Shown one piece after another: positions 16,401-23,419 of a stretch of DNA of 28,476 bases. Both the position numbers and the translations under genes were made by a program. Source of the stretch: a virus; IMG/VR virus record IMGVR_UViG_3300034062_000645, positions 1 to 28,476 of that record; one strand, written 5' to 3'. A model generated the notes under the pieces. That model searched no databases. It was given only the letters and a program-made list of their open reading frames with translations, and was not told the origin of the DNA. Numbering within the stretch: position 1 is the first letter of the stretch; each line of letters opens with the position of its first letter.

Positions 16401-19400
16401 TTCCTTTTCCTAACAGACCTAGCCAGCAAACCCCGGTTCATAAGAACTGGCAGTAACAAGTCGCTTCCGTCTATTGGCAAGGCAAAGGTTCAGTCGATAG
16501 TAGACCTAGTGGCTTCCCGGTGGGGTAATGCTCCTACTGTGGTGATTGCGGACAACATCAACGATGCAGTGGTGCCCGCTGAGCTACAAAAAGCCGACGC
16601 GGACGCCAAAGCTAAGGGGGCTACTGGTGTACCTGCCGGTGTGTTCTACAAAGGTAATGTCTACATCTTTGCTGACCAGATGAAAACGGCAGAGGAAACA
16701 GTACGCACTCTTCTGCACGAATCCCTTGGGCACTATGGCTTGCGCGGTACATTCGGGGAAGACCTGAAACCAATCTTGCAGCTTGTGGCAAAGAACTTCA
16801 AGACGGAAATGGATGCGCTAGCCACAAAATACGGCCTTGATCTTAGTGTTGAGAAAGACGTACTAGAGGCTGCGGAAGAGGTTCTGGCTAACCTAGCACA
16901 GACAAAGCCAACTGTGGGTGTGGTGCAACGGGCGATTGCTGCAGTGCGCAGGTTCCTCCGCAAGATTGGCGTGGACGTAAAGCTGTCTAACAAAGACCTG
17001 ATCGCCAACTACATCATGCCCGCCCGTGCCTTTGTTGAGAACCGGCGCATTGAACGTGCGATTGGTGGGAAACCGGGATTTAGCCGTACCACCGAAGAAG
17101 CAGAGAACCTGACTCCAGAGCAATCCAAGGTGTTGGAGGATACTGTACGTACTCAGGAAGAAATTGATAAGGCTGTAGCTAAAGCAAAGTTCAAGTTCGA
17201 GGAGTCTGCCAAGGCGCAGAAAGCAGCCAAGGGTGTGTCGGTCTTGCAGATGGCTACGAACCCCCGCAAAGTCATTCCAGCGATGCGGGACCTGTGGAAA
17301 CGCGCTACGTCAGCGCAACGCAACCTGCTTGTAAAAATCCCACCGACCAGCTTCTTGACGGATTGGGTTGGCAATGCTGTGCCTGAGCTTCAGAATACGT
17401 ACAAGCTGATGCAGCGTATGGGTGGCATGACTGAACAACTACTGAACGCTGCGGGTGAACTGACTACCGAAGTACAGCGAGCATTTCAAGCAGACCCAAC
17501 CCTACGCGGCAAGCTGGACGAGCTAACGTCTGTGGCTACGCTGGCAGAGGTGGACCCCGGAATGATTGATACCGCTGAGCGCAGTAATGTACTGGACAAA
17601 GCGTGGAAAGACTTGGGGTCAGAAGGTCAGCGCGTGTACAAGCGTATTCGGGATCACTTCGATGTGCTGTCCAAGTACCTGTCCAAGTTGTTGGACGATC
17701 AGGTCAACTCGCTGAGCATTGATGCGGAAGCCAAAGCCAACATCATGAAGAAGATCAGGGCTACTTTCGAGAAAGGTAGTCGGATCAACCCCTACTTCCC
17801 ACTGGTGCGGGAAGGTGACTTTTGGTTGTCTATGGGCTCTGGCGAAACCCGTACGTTCTTCATGGCTGAGACGGCAGCGGAGCGGGATAGAGCGGCCCGA
17901 GAGTTTGCTACGGAGAAGATCAAACGAGGTGCTAATGAGTCAGAGGCAGCGTTCGAGAAGCGCGTTGACGAGAAGCTGGATGAACTTGAGAAAGACCGTG
18001 AGTTTGAGATGGGGGATGACATTTCGTCCCTACGTTCAAAAACGTACTCTCAAGGCGAGGGCAAAATGCTCACCGGGGTGTTTGACGCAATTGACAGCAC
18101 AAACTTCACCGACCCTGAAGCTGCCGGTATTCTAAAAGACGCTATCTACCAGACCTTTCTGGAGACCATGCCTGATCAGATTTTCCGCAAGCAGTTCATA
18201 CACCGTAAGGGGGTCGCTGGTTTCCGGGTCGATGTGCTGCAGAACACGGCGCATCTATCTGCGCGTATGGCTACTCAGCTTGCCCGAATCAAATACTCCC
18301 CACTGCTCCGCAATTCGCTGTCGGCAGCAAAAGACTCTATCCGGGGTCGCCGAGCGTTCGAGCCGTTCGTAGCCGAGATGGCGTCACGGGTGGACTCTGC
18401 TCTTGCGCCTAAGGCAAAATCGGTAGGCGCAGCCGTGGCTGGTGGTCTTAACAAGGCGGCGTTCATCTACTACCTTAGCGGTGCGTCCTCCGCATTGCTG
18501 CAGCCTCTGAGCCTTTTCCAGACTGGTATGCCGGTGCTGGCTCGTTACGGTGCATTCAAAGCTACCCGCGAGATGGGGCGAATGCTCAAGGTGTGGTCGC
18601 AGTTTGGTGTGTACAAAACCAATGCCGATGGGTCTAAATCTTGGGTTGCCCCGTCGATACTGAACGCTAAGGACACAACCGCGATAGAACGCAAGGCGTA
18701 CCGGGCAGCGGCAGAGCTAGGGCTATTTACCTCTACACAGGCTTCCTCCGTGTTTGAGTACAAGGCTACGCCGACCGACGAACTGAAAGGCCCCAAAGAG
18801 AAACTTGCTCGGGGTACTGTGGATGCCCTAGTGCTTGGTGGTTTGATGAACTCGTCAGAGCGTATGTCCCGCGAGGCTATGTTCATGACCTCGTTCCGAC
18901 TCAATATGGAGCAGCATGGGGACTTTACCCGTGCGGTCAGTCAAGCAACGTACGACACCAACGAAGCCTTGGGTGACTACGGCGAGAGCAATCGCCCTGC
19001 ATTCATGAAGAACTCGGTGGGCAAGGTGCTGACTCAGTTCATGATGTATCCCCTGCACGTAACGATGTTCCTACTCAAGAACTTTAAGGAGATGGTCAAG
19101 CCCATGAATGGCCGGTCTCGCGCAGAGGCTAGCTACAAGTTCTTTGGCACCTTGGGCACTACGTATGTTCTGGCAGGTGCTACTGGCTTGCCTATGTTCA
19201 GCACTGTCATGGGACTACTCGGCGCAGCATGGGAAGAGTTGAAGGACGACGATTGGGATGAGGACATGCGGGCTCTGGGCTTTGAGGCATGGTTTACGAG
19301 CAAGTGGCTGCATGACCAACTAGGAGAAACCAAAATTGGTGATGTCTCGCTGTCAGACTTGTTGTTGCGCGGCCCTGTCAATGCGTTTACTGGAGTAGAC

Positions 19401-20075
19401 ATAGCTGGCCGCACCGGCATGAACAACCTCTGGACTCGTGAGAGCAAGGAGGAAAAAACCATCCGCGAAAGCGCTACAGCTTTTGCACTGGAGAAAGCTG
19501 GCCCTGCGGCAAACATGATTTTGTCTGTGGCTGATGGTGTTGACGCCGCTATGCAGGGGGATTACGCTAAGGCTGTTAAGAAGTGGGCACCTGCTGGCTT
19601 CCGAAACTTTATCAATGCACATGAGCTTGCTACAGAAGGTGCAAAGGATAACAAGGGTGCGCAAATAATGACCACGGATGCGTTTAGCACGGGTGAACTC
19701 ATAGCGCAGACGATAGGCTTCCGGTCTGACCTACTTGCGAATACGCAGTACACGGCGTTCAAAGTTATCGGGGCTCAACAGAAGATAGCCAACGAGCAGA
19801 TCAAACTCCTTGAGAATCTAGATAGGGAGTTCCGAAACAATAACGCTGCTGGGTACAGTAAGCAGTTTAACAAGATAGCCGACTTCAACAGGCGCTACCC
19901 TAGCTTTGCAATGGATTTGGATCAGATAGGTAACTCGCTTGAGGCGCGTATGGAGCGCCGTGGCACCGCGTACATGGGTGTTGTGCCAACCGAGAAGAAC
20001 CTAGTATTGTTGGATGCGTTGAGGCATTCCGGTCGACGGGTGGCAGAAGCTGAACGCAAAGGCAGAGAGCCATAA
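13413..20075 (+). CDS. Giant polyvalent virion protein: GNAT, HExxGH metallopeptidase, PLxRFG-like
   Basis: This 2220-aa multidomain protein is probably packaged and injected with the DNA. In order: FT(S/T)FTP motifs at 5-10, 18-23 and 334-339; Ala-rich hydrophobic helices at about 105-310; low-complexity linker; APVAE array at about 627-676; GNAT domain at about 685-805 with acetyl-CoA loop R738-x-x-G741-x-G743 and ending DWYARNGFED; second APVAE array to about 833. A metallopeptidase-like domain follows with H1102-E1103-S-L-G-H1107 and candidate third ligand E1155 or E1156. Next come YFPLVREGDFWL (1461-1472), which resembles the PLxRFG signature of polyvalent proteins, and a long helical C-terminus with membrane-active stretches (about 1680-1720 and 1910-1940). 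The domains are visible; function during host entry is inferred from known polyvalent proteins. Confidence 0.75.
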   Translation: MAQKFTSFTPLEEAAPTFTTFTPIEEPETGRAQGLSALFPSVMRGGRGLVSLGGDVLPAMVGKAFGANEYATKQMQEAAAYNKETEERYPAAVGSYKNVKDIGTGFTYVVEAVGEAIPSLIPSLFTGGVAGIAGRSAVAAAKLAAEKAAVAQAAKGATAEVVKDAAMKAGVAAANKVALKYQAVGAVAGSAAQNVPDVFQNIYEKTGKMDLGTAIVAGGFNAALDAVLPVMLLRKANIGGIPSEAIAAAWYKRMGKGAAVGFATEGGTEAVQEMSSAAAEKFVDNNLNFFTEKNFERFIDAGLKGGIGGGAITSATDVVTGKGPEKKTPEPKGFTSFTPITPATTPTTPTEKQQARQDAVAQRAQQLEEQSGITADDAVRIAEDDIAAEEAKIAGLTAFNAPKVEQAVSGAEMERESPVKIRATELIDAGMDPQTAYATAQQQVQEGVENDVLAGEEGARDVTGPKLTTSRKRTAVVSKPIARAPAAGPAAPTGVGVVPPAEDVGLSDVGETTQPAAVAEAPTEQTDDTAFVPPADAVATEPKPAAAPKVAKVSKAAKEMPPQLVDLTVAQAATDPAEMQKHLADIKAEYDTFLSTNGSRPKKDTDRRVRFDALNTAFRELKAKLEPAVAEAPVAEAPVAEAPVAEAPVAEAPVAEAPVAEAPVAEAPVAEAPVVETTTAPAEKKQPVVYEKGAYIPPDEKGGDPRASAGFKVLDEDNDLSENLAGATLITGMNTASRNAGDGSRLLKSITDWADNNGTTLALVPAASPDAELGGLSQEQLKDWYARNGFEDRADYMVREPAGKKAEAPVAEAPVAEAPVAEAPVVEAPVAKAKKPDSWADFVDDISKEVDRELAIEQPEYEGYERELHLSKSAYTQAKGTSTITPLLNAELAEERQKRRARLETSAEAYKKEKSERATKREIAEAAETKPTEETKKRAGAVDVVERSLEIVGALQEVAGSTSFPVGTRTNARKYLAEIARANSENEAPEGSLEPAFLFLTDLASKPRFIRTGSNKSLPSIGKAKVQSIVDLVASRWGNAPTVVIADNINDAVVPAELQKADADAKAKGATGVPAGVFYKGNVYIFADQMKTAEETVRTLLHESLGHYGLRGTFGEDLKPILQLVAKNFKTEMDALATKYGLDLSVEKDVLEAAEEVLANLAQTKPTVGVVQRAIAAVRRFLRKIGVDVKLSNKDLIANYIMPARAFVENRRIERAIGGKPGFSRTTEEAENLTPEQSKVLEDTVRTQEEIDKAVAKAKFKFEESAKAQKAAKGVSVLQMATNPRKVIPAMRDLWKRATSAQRNLLVKIPPTSFLTDWVGNAVPELQNTYKLMQRMGGMTEQLLNAAGELTTEVQRAFQADPTLRGKLDELTSVATLAEVDPGMIDTAERSNVLDKAWKDLGSEGQRVYKRIRDHFDVLSKYLSKLLDDQVNSLSIDAEAKANIMKKIRATFEKGSRINPYFPLVREGDFWLSMGSGETRTFFMAETAAERDRAAREFATEKIKRGANESEAAFEKRVDEKLDELEKDREFEMGDDISSLRSKTYSQGEGKMLTGVFDAIDSTNFTDPEAAGILKDAIYQTFLETMPDQIFRKQFIHRKGVAGFRVDVLQNTAHLSARMATQLARIKYSPLLRNSLSAAKDSIRGRRAFEPFVAEMASRVDSALAPKAKSVGAAVAGGLNKAAFIYYLSGASSALLQPLSLFQTGMPVLARYGAFKATREMGRMLKVWSQFGVYKTNADGSKSWVAPSILNAKDTTAIERKAYRAAAELGLFTSTQASSVFEYKATPTDELKGPKEKLARGTVDALVLGGLMNSSERMSREAMFMTSFRLNMEQHGDFTRAVSQATYDTNEALGDYGESNRPAFMKNSVGKVLTQFMMYPLHVTMFLLKNFKEMVKPMNGRSRAEASYKFFGTLGTTYVLAGATGLPMFSTVMGLLGAAWEELKDDDWDEDMRALGFEAWFTSKWLHDQLGETKIGDVSLSDLLLRGPVNAFTGVDIAGRTGMNNLWTRESKEEKTIRESATAFALEKAGPAANMILSVADGVDAAMQGDYAKAVKKWAPAGFRNFINAHELATEGAKDNKGAQIMTTDAFSTGELIAQTIGFRSDLLANTQYTAFKVIGAQQKIANEQIKLLENLDREFRNNNAAGYSKQFNKIADFNRRYPSFAMDLDQIGNSLEARMERRGTAYMGVVPTEKNLVLLDALRHSGRRVAEAERKGREP
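15291..15440 (+). repeat. 15-bp minisatellite array 1 (APVAE codons)
   Basis: About ten tandem units of CCAGTAGCCGAAGCC (15 nt, encoding PVAEA). The first unit varies (PAVAEA) and the last becomes PVVE. Most units are identical in DNA; one or two have CCGGTAG. A number divisible by three keeps every copy in frame, giving an extended, acidic, proline-spaced linker just before the embedded GNAT domain. Confidence 0.95.
15829..15912 (+). repeat. 15-bp minisatellite array 2 (APVAE codons)
   Basis: Five to six units of the same 15-nt element found at 15291-15440, ending in variants PVVEA and PVAKA. It lies just behind the embedded GNAT domain, so identical repeats in the same orientation bracket that domain at a distance of about 390 nt. 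Confidence 0.92.
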
Positions 20076-20100
20076 AAAAACCCCCGGTGAAGACCGGGGG
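20074..20100 (-). terminator. Intrinsic terminator for the minus-strand replication operon
   Basis: A perfect 8-bp stem, CCCCCGGT (20081-20088) and ACCGGGGG (20093-20100), encloses a GAAG loop. On the minus strand the stem is followed by seven T residues (plus-strand A run 20074-20080), which is the classic intrinsic terminator. On the plus strand no T run follows, so plus-strand termination here would be weaker. The T-tract touches the TAA (20073-20075) of the giant plus-strand gene. A second small hairpin, GGCGG/CCGCC at 20104-20118, lies directly before it in the minus direction. Confidence 0.85.
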
Positions 20101-20103
20101 TAA

Positions 20104-20118
20104 GGCGGGGTTGCCGCC
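20104..20118. other. Small GC hairpin in the convergent intergenic gap
   Basis: GGCGG (20104-20108) pairs with CCGCC (20114-20118) around a GGTTG loop. On the minus strand it immediately precedes the main terminator and could make a tandem hairpin. The rest of the gap (20119-20153) shows only a purine-rich run and no gene. Confidence 0.45.
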
Positions 20119-20153
20119 AAGGAGAGAGGGCACCAACAAAAGCCTAGTGTACA

Positions 20154-20348
20154 TCAAACCCTCCAGATGCGCAGCCCTTTTATGCCATCTTCGATTACAA
20201 CTTTTATCACGACATCCATCTTCAGTCGCTCGGTTACGGTGAGTACAGATTTCTTGGCTGCGCGGTGGTCGATGCAGGGCACAAAGAATGAGTACCCCTT
20301 ACGAAACTTTGACCAGTCAATCTGATACGAGACTGTCTCTATCTTCAT
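20154..20348 (-). CDS. Small protein at operon end, unknown
   Basis: This 64-aa ORF is the last gene of the minus-strand operon, ending just ahead of the terminator. With ATG at 20348 it begins MKIETVSYQIDWSKFRKGYS. A start five codons upstream (20363) is also open. It overlaps the end of the PrimPol-helicase gene by 32 nt in another frame, suggesting translational coupling; no clear ribosome binding site is seen. The sequence is basic with alternating beta-type pattern near the C-terminus (MDVVIKVVIEDGIKGLRIWRV). The run FFVPCIDHRAAKKSVLTV has a single Cys and a His but no known motif. Composition and position favour a real gene. Function is unknown; a small replication accessory or DNA-binding protein is one possibility. 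Confidence 0.55.
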   Translation of the reverse strand: MKIETVSYQIDWSKFRKGYSFFVPCIDHRAAKKSVLTVTERLKMDVVIKVVIEDGIKGLRIWRV

Positions 20349-23166
20349 TTGCCAACAGTGCATCTACTTGCAGGAACTCGGAGTTGGATGCGTTGAACTT
20401 GAGGACACGCACTGCGGGTGATACGACCTTCATCCCCTTTGACATCCGCTTATTTGTGGCTTCCATGAACACCTTTGTTTCGGTCAACTTGATCAGCAGG
20501 GTCCTGTAGTTCACTTGCCGTTCTACGCAGAAGTCCTTGAACTTCTTAGCGGAAATGTACAGGTGCTTGGTATCTGGCTCGTAGCGTATCAGTAGCTCCC
20601 CACGTGGCTCTAGGCTAGGCATAGATACCAAGTTGCTTCGAGCATCCACTTCGCCATTGACCACCAGCGTGTTGAGGATGTGCGAGTTTATGAACTCACC
20701 GAGTGCAGATGCCGGGTTAATAGCAGTAGGTGGCTTCACCTCATGGCGCATTTCAGACAACATACCTTTGAGCCATGCGTACACACCGGCCATGTCATAG
20801 TCGTGTAAGCCAAGGTTTCTTGCGATCAACCCACCAGCGATGTTGCACGCTGCCTGTGCTGACCAGTAACGCTCTCGACTAGTGAACTGCACCTCCTTGT
20901 CGATGCGGGCCTGAACCTTCTTAACTAGCTCCTTGGCCTCCTCCAAGTTGTTGACCAGCCAGCTTATGTATATCTCACCTGCATGGCCGTAGTTCTCATT
21001 GAGTTGGTGGTCAAACATCTCCTTACCTACAGCCACACCAATCACGTTGTTGGGCTCAATCTTGTACTCCATCAAGCGCACAGACTCACCATCGGGCGAG
21101 TTCTTGAGCAGCGACAGCTTCTCGTGAAAGCTGGCGTTAGCCGACGCTAGTGTCATGTTTTTCCATGAGGTGTTGTTAAGGCGCAGTGCGTTGGTTGAGC
21201 CCGTCATACGGTTCTTACCTCGACCATGACTGATACCGTACGCAAAGTCCGAGAAGTCTGCGGGGCGCATGTTGGTAATCTCGTCTACGGTATTGGGCAG
21301 GTTGTTCATTACGCCTAGCTGCTGCATCTTTGCGTTAAACGTGTCCTTCTCAATTGCCATCAACTCCTTGGGTTGGCCGTACACGCTATTGCACATACGC
21401 AAGATGGTGGACTTACCAGAGCCAGCCTCTTCATGGATCACGTTGAGTATTGCCCCGTCCAAACCAGTAAACGGCATGAGCGGTGAGCCGAATGCTGTGA
21501 GTGCTGCAAACGCATGGGGCTCCATACCGGGCCGAGCGTATAGATTGAACACTTCCTTCCATTTATCAAAAGTACCCTTGGGGTGAATCTTCTCCGCAAA
21601 AAATTCTGTGGCTGTTGTCGGCGGGCTGTAGAACACCCCGTCTTTAGTGATCTCTCGGTCACCCATGATGAACTTGCTGTCACCCTCTACCCATCCGAAT
21701 TGTGTTCTCATAATGTCTGCTTTCTTTGAATACTGTAGGTTCTTAATGAACGTGACCACGTACACGGCCAAGTTCTCATACTGCTTGTGGTGTGCCATTA
21801 CACCTTGTTGGGCTAGTGCCTTACGCAACTCATCCTTGGACGATATAGCTGCTGTTGATATTGCAAACTCTCTAACGCCGTCATGCGGTAGGTGTAGGCG
21901 AAACAGAATAACTTCCCCCGCTTGAGGGTCCCGCATGCGCTTCACCACGTACAAGTCGTGCTCATAGACCATCTCAGGGTCTGCTTCATCGTCTATCGGC
22001 TTCCTGTAGACACCACCGTTCTTACCTCGGAAAAATGGAAACGGATACTCAGGTATGGTTACAGTCTCCACCCCCTCCTCGGTCTCTACGGCCACCTCGT
22101 TGTCGGCGTCATCGGCCTCCTCTATCTCAACACCAAGCACGATGGGGGACTTGATCTTCCCCTTATGCTGGCAGTCGGTGCACCCTGCCGGGTTTAACTT
22201 CTCAAACGTAGCACAGCGGTGTGGACCTCCATGCTTCACGATCTGCTCCACCTTGCGCTCTACCTCGTCAGGGTCATAGCCCGGATGATTGCTCGATAGC
22301 TTGTGTGCTGCCTTGTCCTTGTCAATGCAAAATGCGGCGATGGATAACGCTGACCTCCACAATGGCTCGTCTACATCTGCTTGGTGCTCAAAGCAGTGTA
22401 GTAGCTGGTTACAGCCCGTGCCGTTAGCCGACTTCATCATGATGGTCTTGAACCGCTTGATCTTGTTGCCCATCAGAGCTTCCATCATGGGGCTCATAGC
22501 ACGGGGGATAAAATCAGGCCGCTCTTCCTTGGGCTCTGCTGCCCCTAGTATCTCTTTCAGTTGTGCGTACTCTATACGTGCACTGCGTTCGTTGATCACC
22601 TCTACGGGTTGTGGCTCGCTCTGCTTGAAGTTGAACGTGCCGGGTATGCGCAATATGCGCGATGCTTCAAACACCGACGGGTCCACGATGAAACTCTGCT
22701 CGACGCAAAGCTCTCGGAGTCGTTCGGCGAGTGGTTCCCATTCTGCACGGGAGACCGTCTCTTTAAGTAGCCAGTAGGCGTGAATCCCATAACCGGAACT
22801 CACTAGGATAGGTCTTGGTAGGCCAACGGTTATGCAGAACTTTTGAAACTCGCTAAGCCCTGTTGCTTGGTCGATGTAACCCTTGATAACGCCCTTCTCA
22901 TCCGGTGCTGCCTTCGTGGGGCCGCAGTCGATATCCATCCATAGTGCGCGGAAGTACGTGGCGTTGGCGTGCGTGCGGTTGTTCAGGGGGCCGTATTTGG
23001 CGCAACCAAAATACGCATCCACACCCTTGGCTACAAACTGCCCGGCTATGGTATCAAGTTCTTCTCTAGTATCTACAAACTTCTGGTCTGGGTACCGCCC
23101 AATCCCCATCACACAGTAGCGCCCTTCTACGGGTAGCACCGCATCGAGTAGGTCAAAGTCGGACAT
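20317..23166 (-). CDS. PrimPol-helicase fusion (AEP primase plus DUF927-like ATPase)
   Basis: This 949-aa replication enzyme likely primes and unwinds phage DNA. The N-terminal third fits an archaeo-eukaryotic primase/PrimPol domain: D78-x-D80 in LWMDIDCG, the SGYGIHAYW motif with H129, D162 in FIVDPSVFEASR, then RILRIPGTFN. A Cys/His cluster at about 316-337 (PHRCATFEKLNPAGCTDCQH) may bind zinc. The C-terminal half holds an ATPase: Walker A GSGKST (582-587) in IHEEAGSGKSTILRM, Walker B-type D628-E629 in NTVDEITNM, and a later LASANASFHEKL sensor-like stretch, as in DUF927-type helicases. No Shine-Dalgarno is evident before ATG 23166, so coupling to the HTH gene 10 nt upstream is likely. It would replace a T7-type primase-helicase here. 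Confidence 0.8.
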   Translation of the reverse strand: MSDFDLLDAVLPVEGRYCVMGIGRYPDQKFVDTREELDTIAGQFVAKGVDAYFGCAKYGPLNNRTHANATYFRALWMDIDCGPTKAAPDEKGVIKGYIDQATGLSEFQKFCITVGLPRPILVSSGYGIHAYWLLKETVSRAEWEPLAERLRELCVEQSFIVDPSVFEASRILRIPGTFNFKQSEPQPVEVINERSARIEYAQLKEILGAAEPKEERPDFIPRAMSPMMEALMGNKIKRFKTIMMKSANGTGCNQLLHCFEHQADVDEPLWRSALSIAAFCIDKDKAAHKLSSNHPGYDPDEVERKVEQIVKHGGPHRCATFEKLNPAGCTDCQHKGKIKSPIVLGVEIEEADDADNEVAVETEEGVETVTIPEYPFPFFRGKNGGVYRKPIDDEADPEMVYEHDLYVVKRMRDPQAGEVILFRLHLPHDGVREFAISTAAISSKDELRKALAQQGVMAHHKQYENLAVYVVTFIKNLQYSKKADIMRTQFGWVEGDSKFIMGDREITKDGVFYSPPTTATEFFAEKIHPKGTFDKWKEVFNLYARPGMEPHAFAALTAFGSPLMPFTGLDGAILNVIHEEAGSGKSTILRMCNSVYGQPKELMAIEKDTFNAKMQQLGVMNNLPNTVDEITNMRPADFSDFAYGISHGRGKNRMTGSTNALRLNNTSWKNMTLASANASFHEKLSLLKNSPDGESVRLMEYKIEPNNVIGVAVGKEMFDHQLNENYGHAGEIYISWLVNNLEEAKELVKKVQARIDKEVQFTSRERYWSAQAACNIAGGLIARNLGLHDYDMAGVYAWLKGMLSEMRHEVKPPTAINPASALGEFINSHILNTLVVNGEVDARSNLVSMPSLEPRGELLIRYEPDTKHLYISAKKFKDFCVERQVNYRTLLIKLTETKVFMEATNKRMSKGMKVVSPAVRVLKFNASNSEFLQVDALLANEDRDSLVSD

Positions 23167-23176
23167 GGTTGTCGAG

Positions 23177-23416
23177 TTACTTGCGGTTTCTGAGTGCGTG
23201 CAGATACTTGTTGATCTTGGCGGTGTGGCTAGCGCTGGGAGTCACTGACCCCCAGAACCAGTTGTAGACGGTGGCCCGACTTACGCCGAGCCTGTCCGCT
23301 ACTTCACTGACCGAGATGCCGAGCTTTATGCAACGACTACCCAGATACACGCCACGCGAACTAACGTCTGCATTGTTGTTTGCATCGACTAGCCGCTGGC
23401 TGTATCCGTAGCTCAT
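23177..23416 (-). CDS. Small HTH DNA-binding protein, probable regulator
   Basis: This 79-aa protein has a clear helix-turn-helix at residues 33-56 (GISVSEVADRLGVSRATVYN plus WFWG). The second helix SRATVYNW is typical of recognition helices in Xre/Cro or resolvase-type HTH domains. The N-terminal 30 residues lack a known fold; the C-terminus is basic (KINKYLHALRNRK). A good GGAG ribosome site precedes ATG 23416. It lies directly before the PrimPol gene. Possible roles are repressor of the early operon, for example at the dyad near 24838, or an origin-binding protein that recruits the PrimPol-helicase. The sequence does not decide between them. Confidence 0.75.
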   Translation of the reverse strand: MSYGYSQRLVDANNNADVSSRGVYLGSRCIKLGISVSEVADRLGVSRATVYNWFWGSVTPSASHTAKINKYLHALRNRK

Positions 23417-23419
23417 AGA

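Noticed and set aside
20101-20153. Purine-rich AAGGAGAG on the plus strand as a ribosome site for a small gene
   Set aside because: No ATG at proper distance; the following GTG frame is short, with no features, and runs antisense to supported genes.
19900-20157. Minus-strand ORF beginning inside the stop of the 64-aa gene and crossing the terminator
   Set aside because: ATGA-like coupling is tempting, but the frame runs through the terminator stem and antisense to the giant gene with no recognisable features.
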